Part shown: positions 43,013 to 57,382 of the stretch, piece after piece
Position numbering within the stretch: the stretch's first letter is position 1
How the letters are laid out: each line of letters starts with the position of its first letter
Origin: Albifimbria verrucaria
Taxonomy: Eukaryota > Ascomycota > Sordariomycetes > Hypocreales > Stachybotryaceae
Direction of reading: 5' to 3'
Assembly: GCA_020081605.1 (NCBI GenBank)
Contig: JAHREC010000018.1
Coordinates: forward strand, 2,976,001-3,040,000
Length of the DNA: 64,000 nucleotides
Notes under the pieces: generated by a model
What the model was told of the DNA's origin: nothing
The model's database searches: none
The model's input: the letters and a program-made list of their open reading frames with translations, nothing else
Program-made: the position numbers and the translations under genes

Positions 43013-46000
43013 ACGAGTCAGCAGCCAGGAGACTGCGAACAGCATCCAGTGTACCTAGGACAGCAATACAGTCGCAGCGAGACTCTTGTACACAGCACTG
43101 AACGCGTGCATGCGTGGTCGAAGTGAGTGAGAAACCCGCGAATCTGGGTATTGGGGGCTGACACTCCCCAACAGCGAGATCACTCGCAGTGTGTGAGAGA
43201 CGAATTATTTGTGCCAATCAGAATAAAGAGAAATTCGGTCCCGACAAAATGAACGCGCAGCAGCTCCAGATCGCCTGTTAATAATCCTAGCTGAGACGTG
43301 ATCTGATCTGGACACTGAGCGAGGGGTGTAAGAGTGGAGCCGAAACTGGAGCTATGACCATCGCGTCTGCTTTCCATTACCTACACGTGAGGGTGTCTAG
43401 TGACTTGGTGACTGAGGGAAGACGCACTGGGAGCGATTCGTGATGTTCACACGGGATACGGTGGGTGATTGATGGTTGAGTGGCGTGACATGTATTCATC
43501 AGCAGGGGAACTGCTTGTTCTGGGGTGAATATGGGATTCTCAAAAGCCATGTGTCAAATATGTAGAGAGCGCTGTAAAATAATCACGTGATGCATGGCAG
43601 ACATGAAGCGACGTGGACAAGAGCAGCGACAAGAACCAATCAACCAGCCAGCAATTCAGAACGGGCAAAGTTGCTCTTCTCTCTCTTCACTTGCAAGACG
43701 GTCTCTCCTAAGAAAATGAGCCGGCCGCGCTCGCAGAAAGAGTGAGTGGAGCGGGACAGCAAAATGCTTGCTGAGGCGGGGATGGCAGAGCTCCCCATCA
43801 ACCGGAGCCAGCAGCCAAGTACAGCACAGTACAAGCAAGCAGAAACGATACATTACCACCCAAATTTTGGTGTGTCGCGTACCCGCCCAAAGTCGCTGCG
43901 AGTACTCCGTACCTTTGCCCACTGCCTCGTTTGGTGTGCCTTGTTTTGCCCTTTTCGGCCCCAGCACTGCAAGGAATGACGGCCGACAGAGCACACAATG
44001 TCCCGCTTATGGACGCGAGGAGGGGTTTGGGTGTGTCACAGGCCCATCCTCTTTCCTGCGGATACAGACGGAGCGGACTACGGTAGGGGATCGTCTCCCT
44101 GCGATGCCTCTCGCATCGCTGGCCCGAGTCTCAGCCTTTCCCCAAAGTTCATATAGTTGCGATGGCTGATCGCCGACTGCGACCGCACCTTTCCAACGCC
44201 GGTCATTTACCCGTTCTCCCCTTGCCGAATTCGATTCCTTGCAATGTGGTTGAGACGCGATTGTGATACCATGGCGTGCCTCTGCGGCCTCTTGCCCCCA
44301 GGAGCCATCACACACAATGCCACAGATATCTTTGGCGCAGAGGAGCTACCGTAGCTTCCCACACTGGTACTCAACTGGCAGCCGGCTAGACCAGGAGCTA
44401 GGGGACACGCCGGAATGGGGTGGGAGCACCTACAGGCCCAGCCCCATCCATGGTGCGAGGATGATGGGCTACTAGGTAGGCAGGTACCAGGCCAGCATGT
44501 TCCGCTCGGTGGCAGAAGTGCATGACGGTACCATTCGTCATACACATCTCCAAGTACCTCACCTCCGACTGCGCCTGTCGGTCTTGCAACCACAGCCTGG
44601 CCATGGCTTGCTATGGGCGGTACAATAGCACGTCTGCCCGTATCGCAAAGGAAGCACCTGGATGTAAGTGCCCGGCCACCGACAGAGGGATACCAAACGA
44701 ACAGGGCCGCTATGTCAGACGCGGCACCCTACAATAACTGCAAACATGTTTCAATAGAGACGGTACCTGGTCGTCCCCTCCCCTCACATTACAGTACAAC
44801 TGTTGCCCTGCGCTTCCCTGGTCATGTCCCACGGTCCACGCAGAAAGTCAAGTCAAGCCAGTCTTAGCGGCAACAAGCCGTGAGTGACACGGGTGTCTAG
44901 GCTCAAGGCGAATGACGGTATGCATCACCAAGGGGTAAGAAAAAGATACGAAAGATCTCCAGTGTGGCGGTATCAGTGGAGAGTTAGGAATAGCGGGCCT
45001 TTGGAGCATTTGCGAGGAGAATGCGCATGAAAAAATAGTGTTTACCACGGCTCGATGCTATCACCACCACAAAAAGTACTCGTTCCATTACATAGATGGT
45101 GGGTTTTTTTTTGCTGGGCTTGCGTAAGACCCGGGAAGATTAGACGGGCAGTCGAAACTTAGAAGGCAACCTGATCGGCAACGCTACAAGGAGATGTGGA
45201 CATTCGATAGCTTTCCATGTCATAAGATGGTTTATGAAGTGTATGTACAACGGAAGTGTGACTCCATATCTCGCTTGATCATATGGGAAGGCGCCTCGGC
45301 CAGAGCAACGCCCATGTACGGTAGCTGCTGTGCTATAGAGCAACGGGGACGCTACTTTCATGTGCCAAGTTAACGAGGTCGAGAAGGGTCGGCAAAGACT
45401 TCTCTCACACACCACCCTCATTAGTCCGGGCATGCATTGTGCACGGCAAATTTGAGCACCGGTGGATTTGGGTGTGATTGAGGAATGAATCCATGAGAGC
45501 TGGTGTCTCGTCGGCAGAGCAATGGGGAAAAGACTCGACGCGTCGCCTTGACCCGACAGCTGTGGCGCAAGGAAGGCCAGGCTACCTCGCCATTGCGCCC
45601 AGTACCTCGAGCGTTTGAGCAGGGCACGGCAGAGTACAAGGCATGGCGGCCAGGTGTGGGCGTTGGGGCAGAGGGTGCGAGTATTGGCACAATGGCCCAG
45701 GGCAGCAGGTGATTGAAGGACGGCAGCGCCAGGGAGGCGGGCAGTAGGGGTACGGCTGCGAGAGTGATGTGAGTGAAGCAAGCAAAGGGGTGAGGCAGGC
45801 TCCAAGTACACAGTGCCAGCGCCGGATTGCGCGCTGCGGTACAAGCCGCTTGGACTCTACCTCGGCGCGACGGATGGCGCGTCCGATGTACCTGTACAGT
45901 ACCGCACAAAATCAGCAGAGGGCCGCTTACTGCGATACGCGCAGCCTACCTCTGCTCGACTGCAAGAGGCAAGTCTGAGCCAGCCTTCGTGCTAGAGGAG

Positions 46001-46238
46001 TGCGCAGCGGCACGTACCCTTTGCCCTTGTTCCCATACCTACGCTACCTGCTCCTCCTCGCACCGCTACCACGACTCCGCGCTGCCCCCAGGCCTAGCGA
46101 AGTACACCCTCTGCTCTCTCACTATCAGCCAGGCCCCTTCGACCCAGCTTTGCCCAGTCCAAGTCCAGCCCAGCCCAGCCCACACTCACCTTCTCACTCT
46201 CGCCCAGTGGTGGTAGCAGCAGCGGCGCCTGCACCCAA

Positions 46239-46273
46239 TTTTTTTCCCTCCCTTCCTCCCCTCCCTCCCTCCC
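46239..46273. repeat. Polypyrimidine tract
   Basis: A 35-base run of T and C, ending in tandem CTCC units, upstream of NHP6. Long CT tracts are common in promoters of highly expressed filamentous-fungal genes. Confidence 0.7.
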
Positions 46274-46455
46274 GTCTCTGGAAATTGGTACTTCGGATTT
46301 GGCGGGCGGACTGCAGGGGAAGGGTACCTCGACTAATAAGCAAGCAGGAAGCTGCCAGCGGCCCCAGTACAGGCGCAAAAACAGTGTGGCAGGCCCGCGT
46401 TCCTCCACGCACAATCACTCCCCATAGTAAAAAGGCTGGGCCTTCCTCCCAGCCG

Positions 46456-46538
46456 CCCATACAGTCTCCCTCCCTCTCTCCCTCTCCCATACAAATTCTC
46501 CCATACAAATCTCCCACCCAAAAATCCTCCCATACAAA
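46456..46538. repeat. Four CCCATACA(AA) words in the NHP6 upstream region
   Basis: CCCATACA occurs at about 46456, 46486, 46500 and 46529; the last three copies are CTCCCATACAAA-like. Spacings are 30, 14 and 29 bp. They lie about 650-720 bp upstream of the NHP6 start. Confidence 0.6.
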
Positions 46539-47176
46539 CCGCACCGCGTCCACTTCGCAAACCGCAACACGCGCCTTTTGGTGAGTACCTCTGCTTTCGC
46601 TACCCATCGCCGCCACCCACAAGTCACTTGCAACATCGTCACCGCGCTGCTCGATTGGCCTGCACCTGCGCATGCCAGCATTTTCCTTTGATCAGGGCCT
46701 GGTTTTTGGGCCTTTTGACCTTGGAAGTATGTTTGGATCGTGGTGCATTCAATCGCCAGCCTTTACTTCCCTCTCACCTTCATCACCTACACGCTGCACT
46801 TACACGCATTTCCGGTGCACACAAGCGCCTGTGCCAGCTCTTCTGCCTGTTGCGCGATCCAAAACGCGACCTCTGGCTCATCCCTCATTTCATTTCACAA
46901 ACACATCCAAGGTGTGTAGGCACGCCTTGAGCAGCTTATTTTAAGCTTGCAACGGTGTTTTGAGCGTGTGGTCCAGCGCAATTGCATTTGCGCCTCGCCT
47001 CACATAGCTCATGCCACGCTCATTGCCTCTACCCGAGCTCACGCTCTGCAAACACCAAAACTTCCTCTATCCATCACCTTGCACACCACGCTTCCACCAC
47101 ACACCCGCATAACCTGCACTACCACACCTTGGCCTGCAACGCTAACACATCTTGCAGTATACACACATCAGTCAAA

Positions 47177-47595
47177 ATGCCCAAGGCCGCAGCTACTAAG
47201 CGTGGTGGTAAGGCCGAGAAGAAGCGCGGCAAGAAGGGTGAGTTGCTGTCCGCCTGTTTGTAATCAAACGACGCAAGACTAACACGGCCCAGACCCCAAC
47301 GCTCCCAAGCGTGGTCTCTCTGCCTACATGTTCTTCGCCAACGAGCAGCGTGAGAACGTCCGTGAGGAGAACCCCGGCATCACCTTCGGTCAGGTCGGCA
47401 AGATCCTCGGTGAGCGCTGGAAGGCCCTCAACGACAAGCAGCGTGCCCCTATGAGGCCAAGGCTGCCGCCGACAAGAAGCGTTATGAGGACGAGAAGCAA
47501 GCCTACAACGTAAGTCATTGCTCCCTTTCTTCTACTACGTGAACTCATGCTAACCCCCATAGCAGGCTGAGGCTGAGGAGGATGAGTCCTCTTAA
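47177..47595 (+). CDS. NHP6: HMG-box chromatin protein NHP6
   Basis: This is an abundant non-histone nuclear protein that bends DNA and assists the FACT complex. Exons are 47177-47237, 47293-47509 and about 47566-47595. A basic arm ([13 protein letters not shown]) precedes one HMG box ([39 protein letters not shown]), followed by [12 protein letters not shown] and an acidic tail ending DESS. One C is missing at 47446-47449; with it the box reads through to the third helix and the protein is 102 aa, the family size. The last intron ends TAGCAG, a tandem acceptor that would add or omit a single Gln. Confidence 0.95.
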
Positions 47596-49537
47596 GTTGG
47601 TCAATGAATTACGAGGGGTCGCGTTGAAGTCACGAGGCGCTGTTTAATCATAGGCGTCGGTATTTAGCAACGGTCAGCACGGCTTTATACCTTTCCATTT
47701 ATGTATCTTGGGCGGGGCGGTATTGTATGATGGCACTGGAAGGGACGCGTGCTTTGCTTTATCTTGGTGCCGGCTTTTCAAAGGGACATGGTCTCGCGAC
47801 AACGTCATGATGATTCGATTGAGGCCCGGTAGAGAGCTCCAAGCTCGATCGTATCGGTTCCCCGATATTCGAATTATAGTTCCTGACAACAGGCACGCGA
47901 TTAACGAATAAGAACTTGTACAAGTAACAATTTGCTGTGCCTTGTGAGACCCGTGAACTGTCATTCGTCCGTCGTAGTCTGTAAGTGGGAGCGAGTGCAT
48001 GGGGTCGACCCATCGAGGCGTTGGTCCAGGTGGAAATGCGAAAGGCATACCAAAGTCAGGTATTAAAGTGCCTACCAGGTGGTCTGCACAGAGGTAGGTA
48101 GGCACCTCTTGGTAGGTGTCATGCAGTTCATCGGCAAGTGTTTGGTGCCATCTCTAGCCTTGCTCAACATGTTGGGCGAAGTTTGGCAGCTGTAGCCACA
48201 TGTTACCATCCATTGCATTGCATCCCACCATGTGACAGCCAGCACATGCAATCAGTGGCTCTTCCTCAGGCCACAACCCAACACCTGAGGAGGTAGGTCA
48301 TGCTACAGTTACAGTTAATTAAATAATCAACTATCAAAACACCATCCACGTTCACCTCGCAGATTGCACATACGCCTCTGCACACCAAGTCTGACAATAC
48401 TTTCATTCAACCAACACGCCGCCGTTGCCTTGTTTTGCACGTCAGCTTTCAATGTAGCATCATGCTGACTTGCTTCTCGCAGAATATTGAATCCCTTCCC
48501 AGTCTCTTTTTGCACTTTGCCTTCTCCTTCTTAGTGCCACGACAGCTTCACGTTGGGGTGGCGTCCCACCTTACCATGCCGGTGGAATGTCTACTTCAAG
48601 GAACTGAGCGATGATGGCTTTGTTTTCGCAGAGGGTCCCGGGCTTCTCGCGGCGTTGTCTCCAAGCCCGTAATCGTTGGATGGGAGCCCAGACCTCGACC
48701 TTATAGGTCAGCGCTGGAGGGGAACCGCCCAGCTCTTCCTGCATCGGCCATGCATGTCCGGCCCAAACAGCGGCCCCGGGTTGGTCTCTCCAGCACCACG
48801 GTGCGTCAATTGGCGTCATCTACGCAGACGCTTGCTTTCGTGGCAGTCTGTGGGCTGTTGTGCTGATGCGAGGGCAATATGTCTAAGCAAAGCCCGCGAA
48901 TGAGCGTTGACAGTTCGCAACTCGTCTGCAGATTCCGGTGGGCGGCTAGTCAAAACATGCAACGCACCACCACCTGGTCCCATTGACAAACCCCGAACCT
49001 TCTAGTGTGCCGTTGCCACAAGGACATGTGCGACGGTGCGGAGGTGGGCAGAGTTACATGCAGCAAACAGGAAGCTCGCCTCCGTGGCTGCCCAAGCAGG
49101 CCCGGGGCCCATTACACGACCCAAGTGAGGCTCTTACTATGGTTCCCCCGTGCGGCATCGTAGCCCCGGTAGTTATCTTCAAATCTCCTGCCGAAGATTT
49201 CAATCCCGGCCTTTTCCTCCCTTAACAACGGGTCGCACACACCGTCCGAACTCTGCCATCAAGACCCCTTCGCACTTTAGTCCTTGCGTGTGTACTTACG
49301 ACAGATATCGGCTTGCTTTTTAGTCTACCGGCGTGCACGGCTCGACGGTGGTGGAATCAGACCGAGTGGTGGGGACTCTTGTGGTGGAAGGGTAAGCCCT
49401 TCGAGCCTTCGGTTCTCGAACCTTTCAGGAGGACGGCTTCATCGTCTTGCTGTTTTCGTCACCACGGGAACTCCCGCCAAGTCTGTATCTTGATGATGGG
49501 CTCCTAGGGCCCCTCTATCACTCAGCATTACTTCAAA
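47596..49537. other. Spacer between NHP6 and the ten-exon gene
   Basis: This 1.9-kb stretch includes the NHP6 3' UTR. Frames of up to 143 codons exist on both strands but look like random translations. A start for the next gene further upstream than 49538 cannot be excluded. Confidence 0.45.
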
Positions 49538-51582
49538 ATGGAGCAGCCTGGACAAGTAGAAGTCCACCTGTTGACAGGGTGTTGCCACGAAGCAGAGCGG
49601 GCCGAGATAGTATGGTTTCGACTGGATGGCTTAAAAGCGCCTTGGGTCAGGATGGACACCCTCACCTTAACATGACCATCGATGAGCTCCGCGTTACGAC
49701 TCGAGTTCTCCGCGAGCTCGCCGACCTTCTCAGGTCCACCAGGATCGTGTACCGATTGTGCTCGATCATCTGAATATCATCCTGCCAAGCCTCTCCCGAT
49801 CCCTACGAGATATTACGTCCCATTATGAAGACACAACACTGTCCAAGCAGAATCGGTGGCGAAAGATGTATCATGTTCTCACAAAGGAAGCGGAGGGTAT
49901 CCTACTACCACAGCGATTTGCGTTGTACAACCAGTTCCTCTACAGCTTACGTGCGTTATTAACAAGGTCATGAAACTTCCCCTCTCATACTTCGTTACAC
50001 TGACAAACGATGCAGGTCACCACATTTCGATTTGAATAAATTAGAGACTGTTCGTCAGCGGATAACTCAGCTGCGAGAGGCTCAATCGATTCGTGCGTCT
50101 CCAAGAATCGTTACCTGGCTATGGACTAATACTTGCTTAGCACCACCTCCTCTGCAAGTTGGGCCGCTGGTACGATTTGAGCCCTTCTCTGCTCCAGAAA
50201 TCGGCCCAGTAAGCTTCACATTTATTCCCTTGCCAATTATTACTTACCAATAGCTGATATAGGCTGCGCATTGGGCGGAAAATATCTTCTCATTGCCGTT
50301 GCCTTCCAGAACAGGCTTTAAAGATCAGAATATGTAAGGAAATTTCTTTTAACACAGCCTCTTCGCATATACTTACATCTCTTCCAGGTCGAAATCGTTC
50401 GGACCTCATCGCCCTTGGGGTCACCTATATGTACCTGCAGGCTCCAAGATTTTATTTCGACGGTAACGAACCTACCTTAGCCTTCTAGTGCTTGATGCTG
50501 ACGTTGTTGCAGGCCTTTCAACGAGGACAGAATCTCTCTGATAGTGTATTTGGATGGTAAAGATCGATGCCCATATCTTTTGCTACGTACCTTCCATATG
50601 GGAGGACCATGGTATTCTCGATACGGTGCCCACGAGCTCTGCATTGAGCGTGATGATACCGCTCTTCGATTTAAGCGATGGAGCAAGTCGGACAATTGCT
50701 CTAAACTATGGGCTATTCTCAGCTTCATAACTTGGGAAGGTATGATTGTCTCATGTATTATCCCGCTCCATGGCAGTGATATTACCTTGCATGAAGTCAG
50801 CAGCTGACCCGGCCTACAGAGCTTGTTCTCTTCTACTGCAGCTTTCTCTCCCTCAAGGCTTTCAGCCCTTTAACACTGCAACTTGGTACTGGAGAGTATC
50901 ACCTACGCGGTGAGCGCAAGCTATTTCAGGCGTAAGTTTACCTATGGCGCTAGTCTATGCCAATAGCGTATATGAGAATCTTCTGACAATCACAGCCGCA
51001 TCGTCGACAACGCTTGCAGGCACTCTCTTATCGTGTATGAAGATCGTTTGAGTGGAGGATTTCGACTTCACGCTGCCGTCTGGGATGGAGAGTTCCGTCA
51101 GTGCCCAGTTTGGACCGCATTCAGTAAGTGTTACTACTCAAGTCAAGCCTTCAAGAACTTGATGTTGATACATCACAGTAACCCGCCAATGCACCTCTCC
51201 GAACTGGATCAAACGTATCAGTCGACACAAGGTCCGCCTGGCCGACATTCAGCTCTATGTTTTCTGTCAAAAATATGATCAGCAGAATCAGCGCCGTGGC
51301 TCTAATAATGCCTTTGAGATTTACTTTTCAGCGAAGAAGGTAAGCTCTCAATGCATTTTTGAATCTCTCCAGCTTCAAGAAGCTCCAAGTTATCAAATGA
51401 AAGACTTGATCTAACGGTTGTTTTTAGCATCCCAACGCTTCAAAGATCTCTTCGCCCCGCCACTCGATGATGAATCCCCGATTCGCAGTAATAATGGCTC
51501 CGTCAACCGTGGCCGTCTCCACTCCTTCAACACGATATTTTCCTTGAATGAATGTTCAGTCGGTTCAATGGCCGACTTATGA
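49538..51582 (+). CDS. Fungal hypothetical protein, ten exons
   Basis: I do not recognise a named family. The gene shows ten exons joined by nine short introns (48-88 nt), all in phase: 49538-49966, 50016-50092, 50141-50208, 50263-50333, 50388-50462, 50513-50739, 50820-50931, 50996-51123, 51179-51339, 51428-51582. The N-terminal 130 residues are helical (LRVTTRVLRELADLLRST, HLNIILPSLSRSLRDI). The remainder is rich in beta-type blocks with Trp and Arg (HRPWGHLYVPAGSKILFRR, YLDGKDRCPYLLLRTFHMGG, GEYHLRGERKLFQA). Two single bases are missing, near 49650 and at about 49738. The last junction is uncertain: read as written it stops at 51547, while one missing G at the donor gives a frame to 51582. 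About 309 aa; no signal peptide or membrane helix. Confidence 0.7.
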
Positions 51583-53862
<2,280 letters not shown>

Positions 53863-54442
53863 GATTGCGGTTATGAAAGATGGACGTAGATTTTGGGATG
53901 AGCTCGAGTCTCGCCTTGGAACCAAGGGCTTTTTGAAGAGAGAAATTGCGGGCTTTTGCCAGAAAATGTTTGGGAGAAGAGAGTAGACTATCGAAGATAA
54001 ACGAATCCGGAGCTAAGGTAACAGGGAGAGGGAGCTCCATGGAGGGGTAGCTACATCATCCCATGCGCACAGTACGTATAGCCAATTCACCACTCGTGTC
54101 ACTGTGCTTCTCCACCCCGTTCTACGGTTCTTTACAGTACGAGCATGGTTCTGCCTACGCGAGCTATGTGGTTATCGGTGGGCAAACGTGCGTCAATAGT
54201 AGGTAAGACATTGGTCCCTGACTAGCAGCTAAAAGTAGTCCAAGACGTGCTGGACAGGGGTGATTTACAGCGCTGCTGCCCAAAAAGCGAGCAATCGATC
54301 GTTCATGTTGTCATCGACACGGATCCATTTCGCCTGCCTGGTTGGCGGGTGTGCGGTGCACCGCAAGCCAGCTTCAATAGCGGCCGTCTTTTATCTGATT
54401 TTGCCCGGCGCCACGCCCAATACATGGCTGAATAAAAGGTGC
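53863..54442. promoter_or_regulatory. Phosphoglucomutase upstream region
   Basis: This 580-bp spacer between the PGM start and the REX2 stop should hold the PGM promoter. No specific element is claimed. Confidence 0.45.
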
Positions 54443-55164
54443 TTACACTGTCTGGTTGGTGCCCTGACTCTGGCCCTGGCCCTGGCCCTGGAACGTGAGA
54501 TTGAATATTGCCTGTCGATAATATCTTGCCTCGTCAATGCTCTCGAGGATGTCGTCTCTGGCCTTGTGCGAGCCCTTCTTCCTGGGTGCGTTGGCAATGA
54601 CCCTGGGAGGGCACCAGCGGCGCGTCGCCTCCTTGATGGAACTGACGTCGAGGATGCGATAGTGCAGGTGATCCATCACTTTGTCGTAAGGCTTCTTCCT
54701 CAGAAACGCCCGGTCGGCATGCACGCTGTTGCCAGCCAGCAGTGCCCGGCGTGCTTGGGAGCGAACTTGGTAACATAGTCGTACAGCCCAGCGGCAGCAT
54801 CTTCAGGGCTTGTGGTGGATGCCAGGACGGCCTCGGTCAGTCCAGAGTTGCCATGGGTCGTGGTGCACCATTCATCCATGCGGTCGAGCCTTGATTGTGG
54901 CCAGTGGACCACAGCATGGTAACCCTCCTCGTCCACAATTTCCAGGTCCCCGTTGTCAGGATGCAGTAGATCTCGAGAATCTCCTCGGTGTCAGGGTCCA
55001 GGCCCGTCATCTGTTTGCCATCCGTAGGTGGTATGTGAGTGAGGGGCGCAAACATGGGGCGAATCACACCAAGGTGCAAATGCAAGTATACGCACCTCGC
55101 AATCTATCCATACGAGAAGATCAGCGTTTGCAGCTGTGCTGGAGCCTGCTTGTTGCTTCGGCAT
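54443..55164 (-). CDS. REX2: Oligoribonuclease REX2 (DEDDh exonuclease)
   Basis: This mitochondrial/nuclear 3'-5' exoribonuclease degrades short RNA to mononucleotides. Exons are 55164-55096 and 55010-54443. Exo I is LVWIDCEMTGLD, formed across the splice junction; Exo II sits in the DYVTKFAPKHA to LLAGNSVHADRAFL part; Exo III is HLHYRILDVSSIKE. The core ends at DILESIDEARYYR. An unusual tail of alternating Gln and Gly (QGQGQGQSQG) follows, encoded by CCCTGG hexamers. One base is missing at 54948-54951 and one at 54745-54747. Corrected length is 212 aa. The ATG at 55164 gives a very short leader; a longer targeting leader was not found. Confidence 0.93.
54461..54491. repeat. CCCTGG hexamer repeat coding a Gln-Gly tail
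   Basis: Tandem CCCTGG units on the plus strand encode alternating Gly and Gln on the minus strand at the C-terminus of REX2. The unit is six bases, so copy-number change adds or removes Gln-Gly pairs in frame. Confidence 0.75.
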
Positions 55165-55592
55165 GATCGTGGCAAAAGATGTATTCGTGAAGCTGAGAAT
55201 GAGCTCGTTGTGAAGTCTTTTCCGGGCGTTTGATAATTCGTAGACCCATTTGACGGTGGTGTTGCAATTGATGTCTTGCCGTTAGGGCCCATACAAGCTA
55301 TCTTAGTGGTCTCGGGGCTGCCCAATCACTATAATCTCATTGGCAATAAGCTCAGCCCAAGCATCTACTAAGTTACTGCCATTTACAGCTACAGCTACCT
55401 GTAGGCAAAGTACAAGGCACTCTCTCCTCTTCGTCCGACTTGCTTGCCTAAAGTGCCTCCTACATTTGATCGGGATAAGTAGGTAACCATGAGCCTTAAC
55501 ACCACAATTTAACATATCACAAATACATACCAGGCAGAACCAGCTTGAATCTACTTCTTTCACCCTCAATCTTTCATACTAGTTTCGAAGCT
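55165..55592. promoter_or_regulatory. Divergent region REX2 / oxidoreductase
   Basis: This 428-bp region separates two divergent start codons. No element beyond that arrangement is claimed. Confidence 0.45.
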
Positions 55593-57093
55593 ATGAGTCC
55601 TCCCAGATTCCTCATCATCGGTGCTGGCTCCCGGGGAGGACGCTATGCCGATGCCATCAAGAACCTCGGTAACGGTGTAGTTACTGCAGTTGCAGAGCCC
55701 ATCAAGTACAAGAGAGAAGCATTCGGAAGAAAGCACATCTGGGGAGACAATGGCCCCAGGAAGGTCAGACATTTTCCGACTGGAAGGAGTTCCTGGTGTT
55801 TGAGAACATGCGCCGTCAAAGAGTTGCGGACGGGGAAGCGAACGTCTCGGAAGGCATTGATGGTATTTTCATATGCGTCCTCGACGAGATGCATCTCGAG
55901 GTCGTCACGACTCTGGCACCGCTGGGCCTTCACATTATGTGCGAAAAACCGCTGGCCTGTTCGCTTGACGATTGCATGACCATGTATAAGGCTTTACTTC
56001 CGTGGCAGGCGTCCAAAATCTTCTCCGTTGGACACGTCCTACGATACAGCCCTCATAATATGTTGTTGCGGAAGCTGATCGTCGAGGACAAGGTAATTGG
56101 AGAGATCAACAGTGTCGTTCATACTGAGCCTGTCGGCTGGTGGCATTTCACACACTCATATGTCAGGGGCAACTGGAGAAACAGCAAAACGACCGGTCCC
56201 TCACTGCTTACGAAGAGTTGTCATGACATTGATCTGCTTCTATGGTTGCTATGCTCCCCGAAAAGCCTGGTCAAGGCCAACCGCATCTGCCATCCACTAT
56301 CTCTTCCTCTGGAGGCCTGCAGTTCTTCAAGAAGAGTCGCAAGCCCCCAGCTGCTGGGTCAGCAACGAACTGCATGCAATGCCCCTTGGGAGACTCTGGT
56401 TGCAAGTACTCGGCCAAGAACATATATCTGGGTTCCCAACTCGCCGGGTTAGGGAGGGGCAATACTGATTGGCCGGTCAATATTGTTGTCCATGATATTG
56501 AAGACTTTGCTACGGCGGAGGAAAGAGAACAGAGGTTAGCACGGGCTTTGCAGGAGGATTATGACAGCTCTACCCCAGAATCCGAGATTAGCGCTCGTAA
56601 TTGGTTTGGACGATGCGTGTTTGAATCAGACAACGACGTCTGTGATGACCAATTTGTCACAATCACTTGGCCTGAGTCTACCCGGCCAGCCAAAAGAGCA
56701 ACATTCCACATGGTCGCCCATACTGCCAAGATATGCCAAAGGTACTCCAGCTATTACGGCGAAAAGGGCGAAATCCACGCCGACTCAACACAAATAGTTG
56801 TGCAGGACTTCACTACGGGAACTCAAGTCTTTAATCCTCAGACCAAGGACACTCACCACGGCGGAGGTGACCTCGGACTCACCCAACAATTTGTTACAGC
56901 ATGTGACAAGGTCAAAAACCACGGCTGGGAGGCAGAAAAGGCGCAGAATGAATTCATTGGTTGCACCCTCGAGGAAGCTATTCGAAGCCACGCCATGGTA
57001 TTCGCTGCCGAGGAGGCTAGGCTTGGCAACAAGGTGATAAACTGGAGTGAATGGTGGAACAAAGCAGTTCCTCAAGAGTCGCGCTCACAGTAA
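55593..57093 (+). CDS. Gfo/Idh/MocA family oxidoreductase (StrI-like)
   Basis: An NAD(P)-dependent sugar or inositol dehydrogenase-type protein. The N-terminal Rossmann fold starts at FLIIGAGSRGGRYADAI. The catalytic-type motif is HIMCEKPLACS, with the Lys of EKP, and GHVLRYSP follows. WWHFTHSYVRGNWRN and LLTKSCHDIDLLLWLL form the C-terminal domain, with the typical D and H of this fold. A Cys-rich insert (NCMQCPLGDSGCKYS, near residue 255) may bind a metal. Two single bases are missing, at 55754-55757 and 56256-56259; corrected length is 500 aa, intronless. The substrate is unknown. Confidence 0.87.
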
Positions 57094-57382
57094 CGTAGAG
57101 TTGGCGAACGCATGCACTGGGAAGAAGGACTACAATTAAATTGTGATATCTCAAACTTGTATTAAGCTTGGTGTGATGACTGGGTAAGCTTAAGCTGTAT
57201 GCCTGGTGAAACCGACAGCAAGGTATGAGCAACTCCAAACGCCCATGCCTGGATATAATGACACCGAACCCCTCAATTAAACTTGCTGACGCTTATATTA
57301 TCCCTTATCCTGGCTCAATTCGGCCCTCCCAACTCAGCTCTGTTGCTCTCGTGTCCAACTGGGTTGACCGCTTGCAGCTCGT

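Larger units (their letters stand above)
43013..47176. other. 4.2-kb gene-free region upstream of NHP6
   Basis: The longest frame (234 codons, minus strand, 45140-45844) has a Leu/Ser/His-rich composition, no known motif and long overlapping frames on the other strand, so I do not call it. The right end is strongly pyrimidine-rich (for example 46239-46273), with repeated CCCATACAAA words, and looks like a long promoter and 5' UTR for NHP6. CACC/CAGCCC-type short repeats lie around 46150-46180. Confidence 0.5.

Noticed and set aside
45140..45844. A 234-codon open frame on the minus strand in the gene-free region before NHP6.
   Set aside because: Composition is Leu/Ser/His/Arg-rich without motif, it shares the stretch with long frames on both strands, and no splice or start context supports it.
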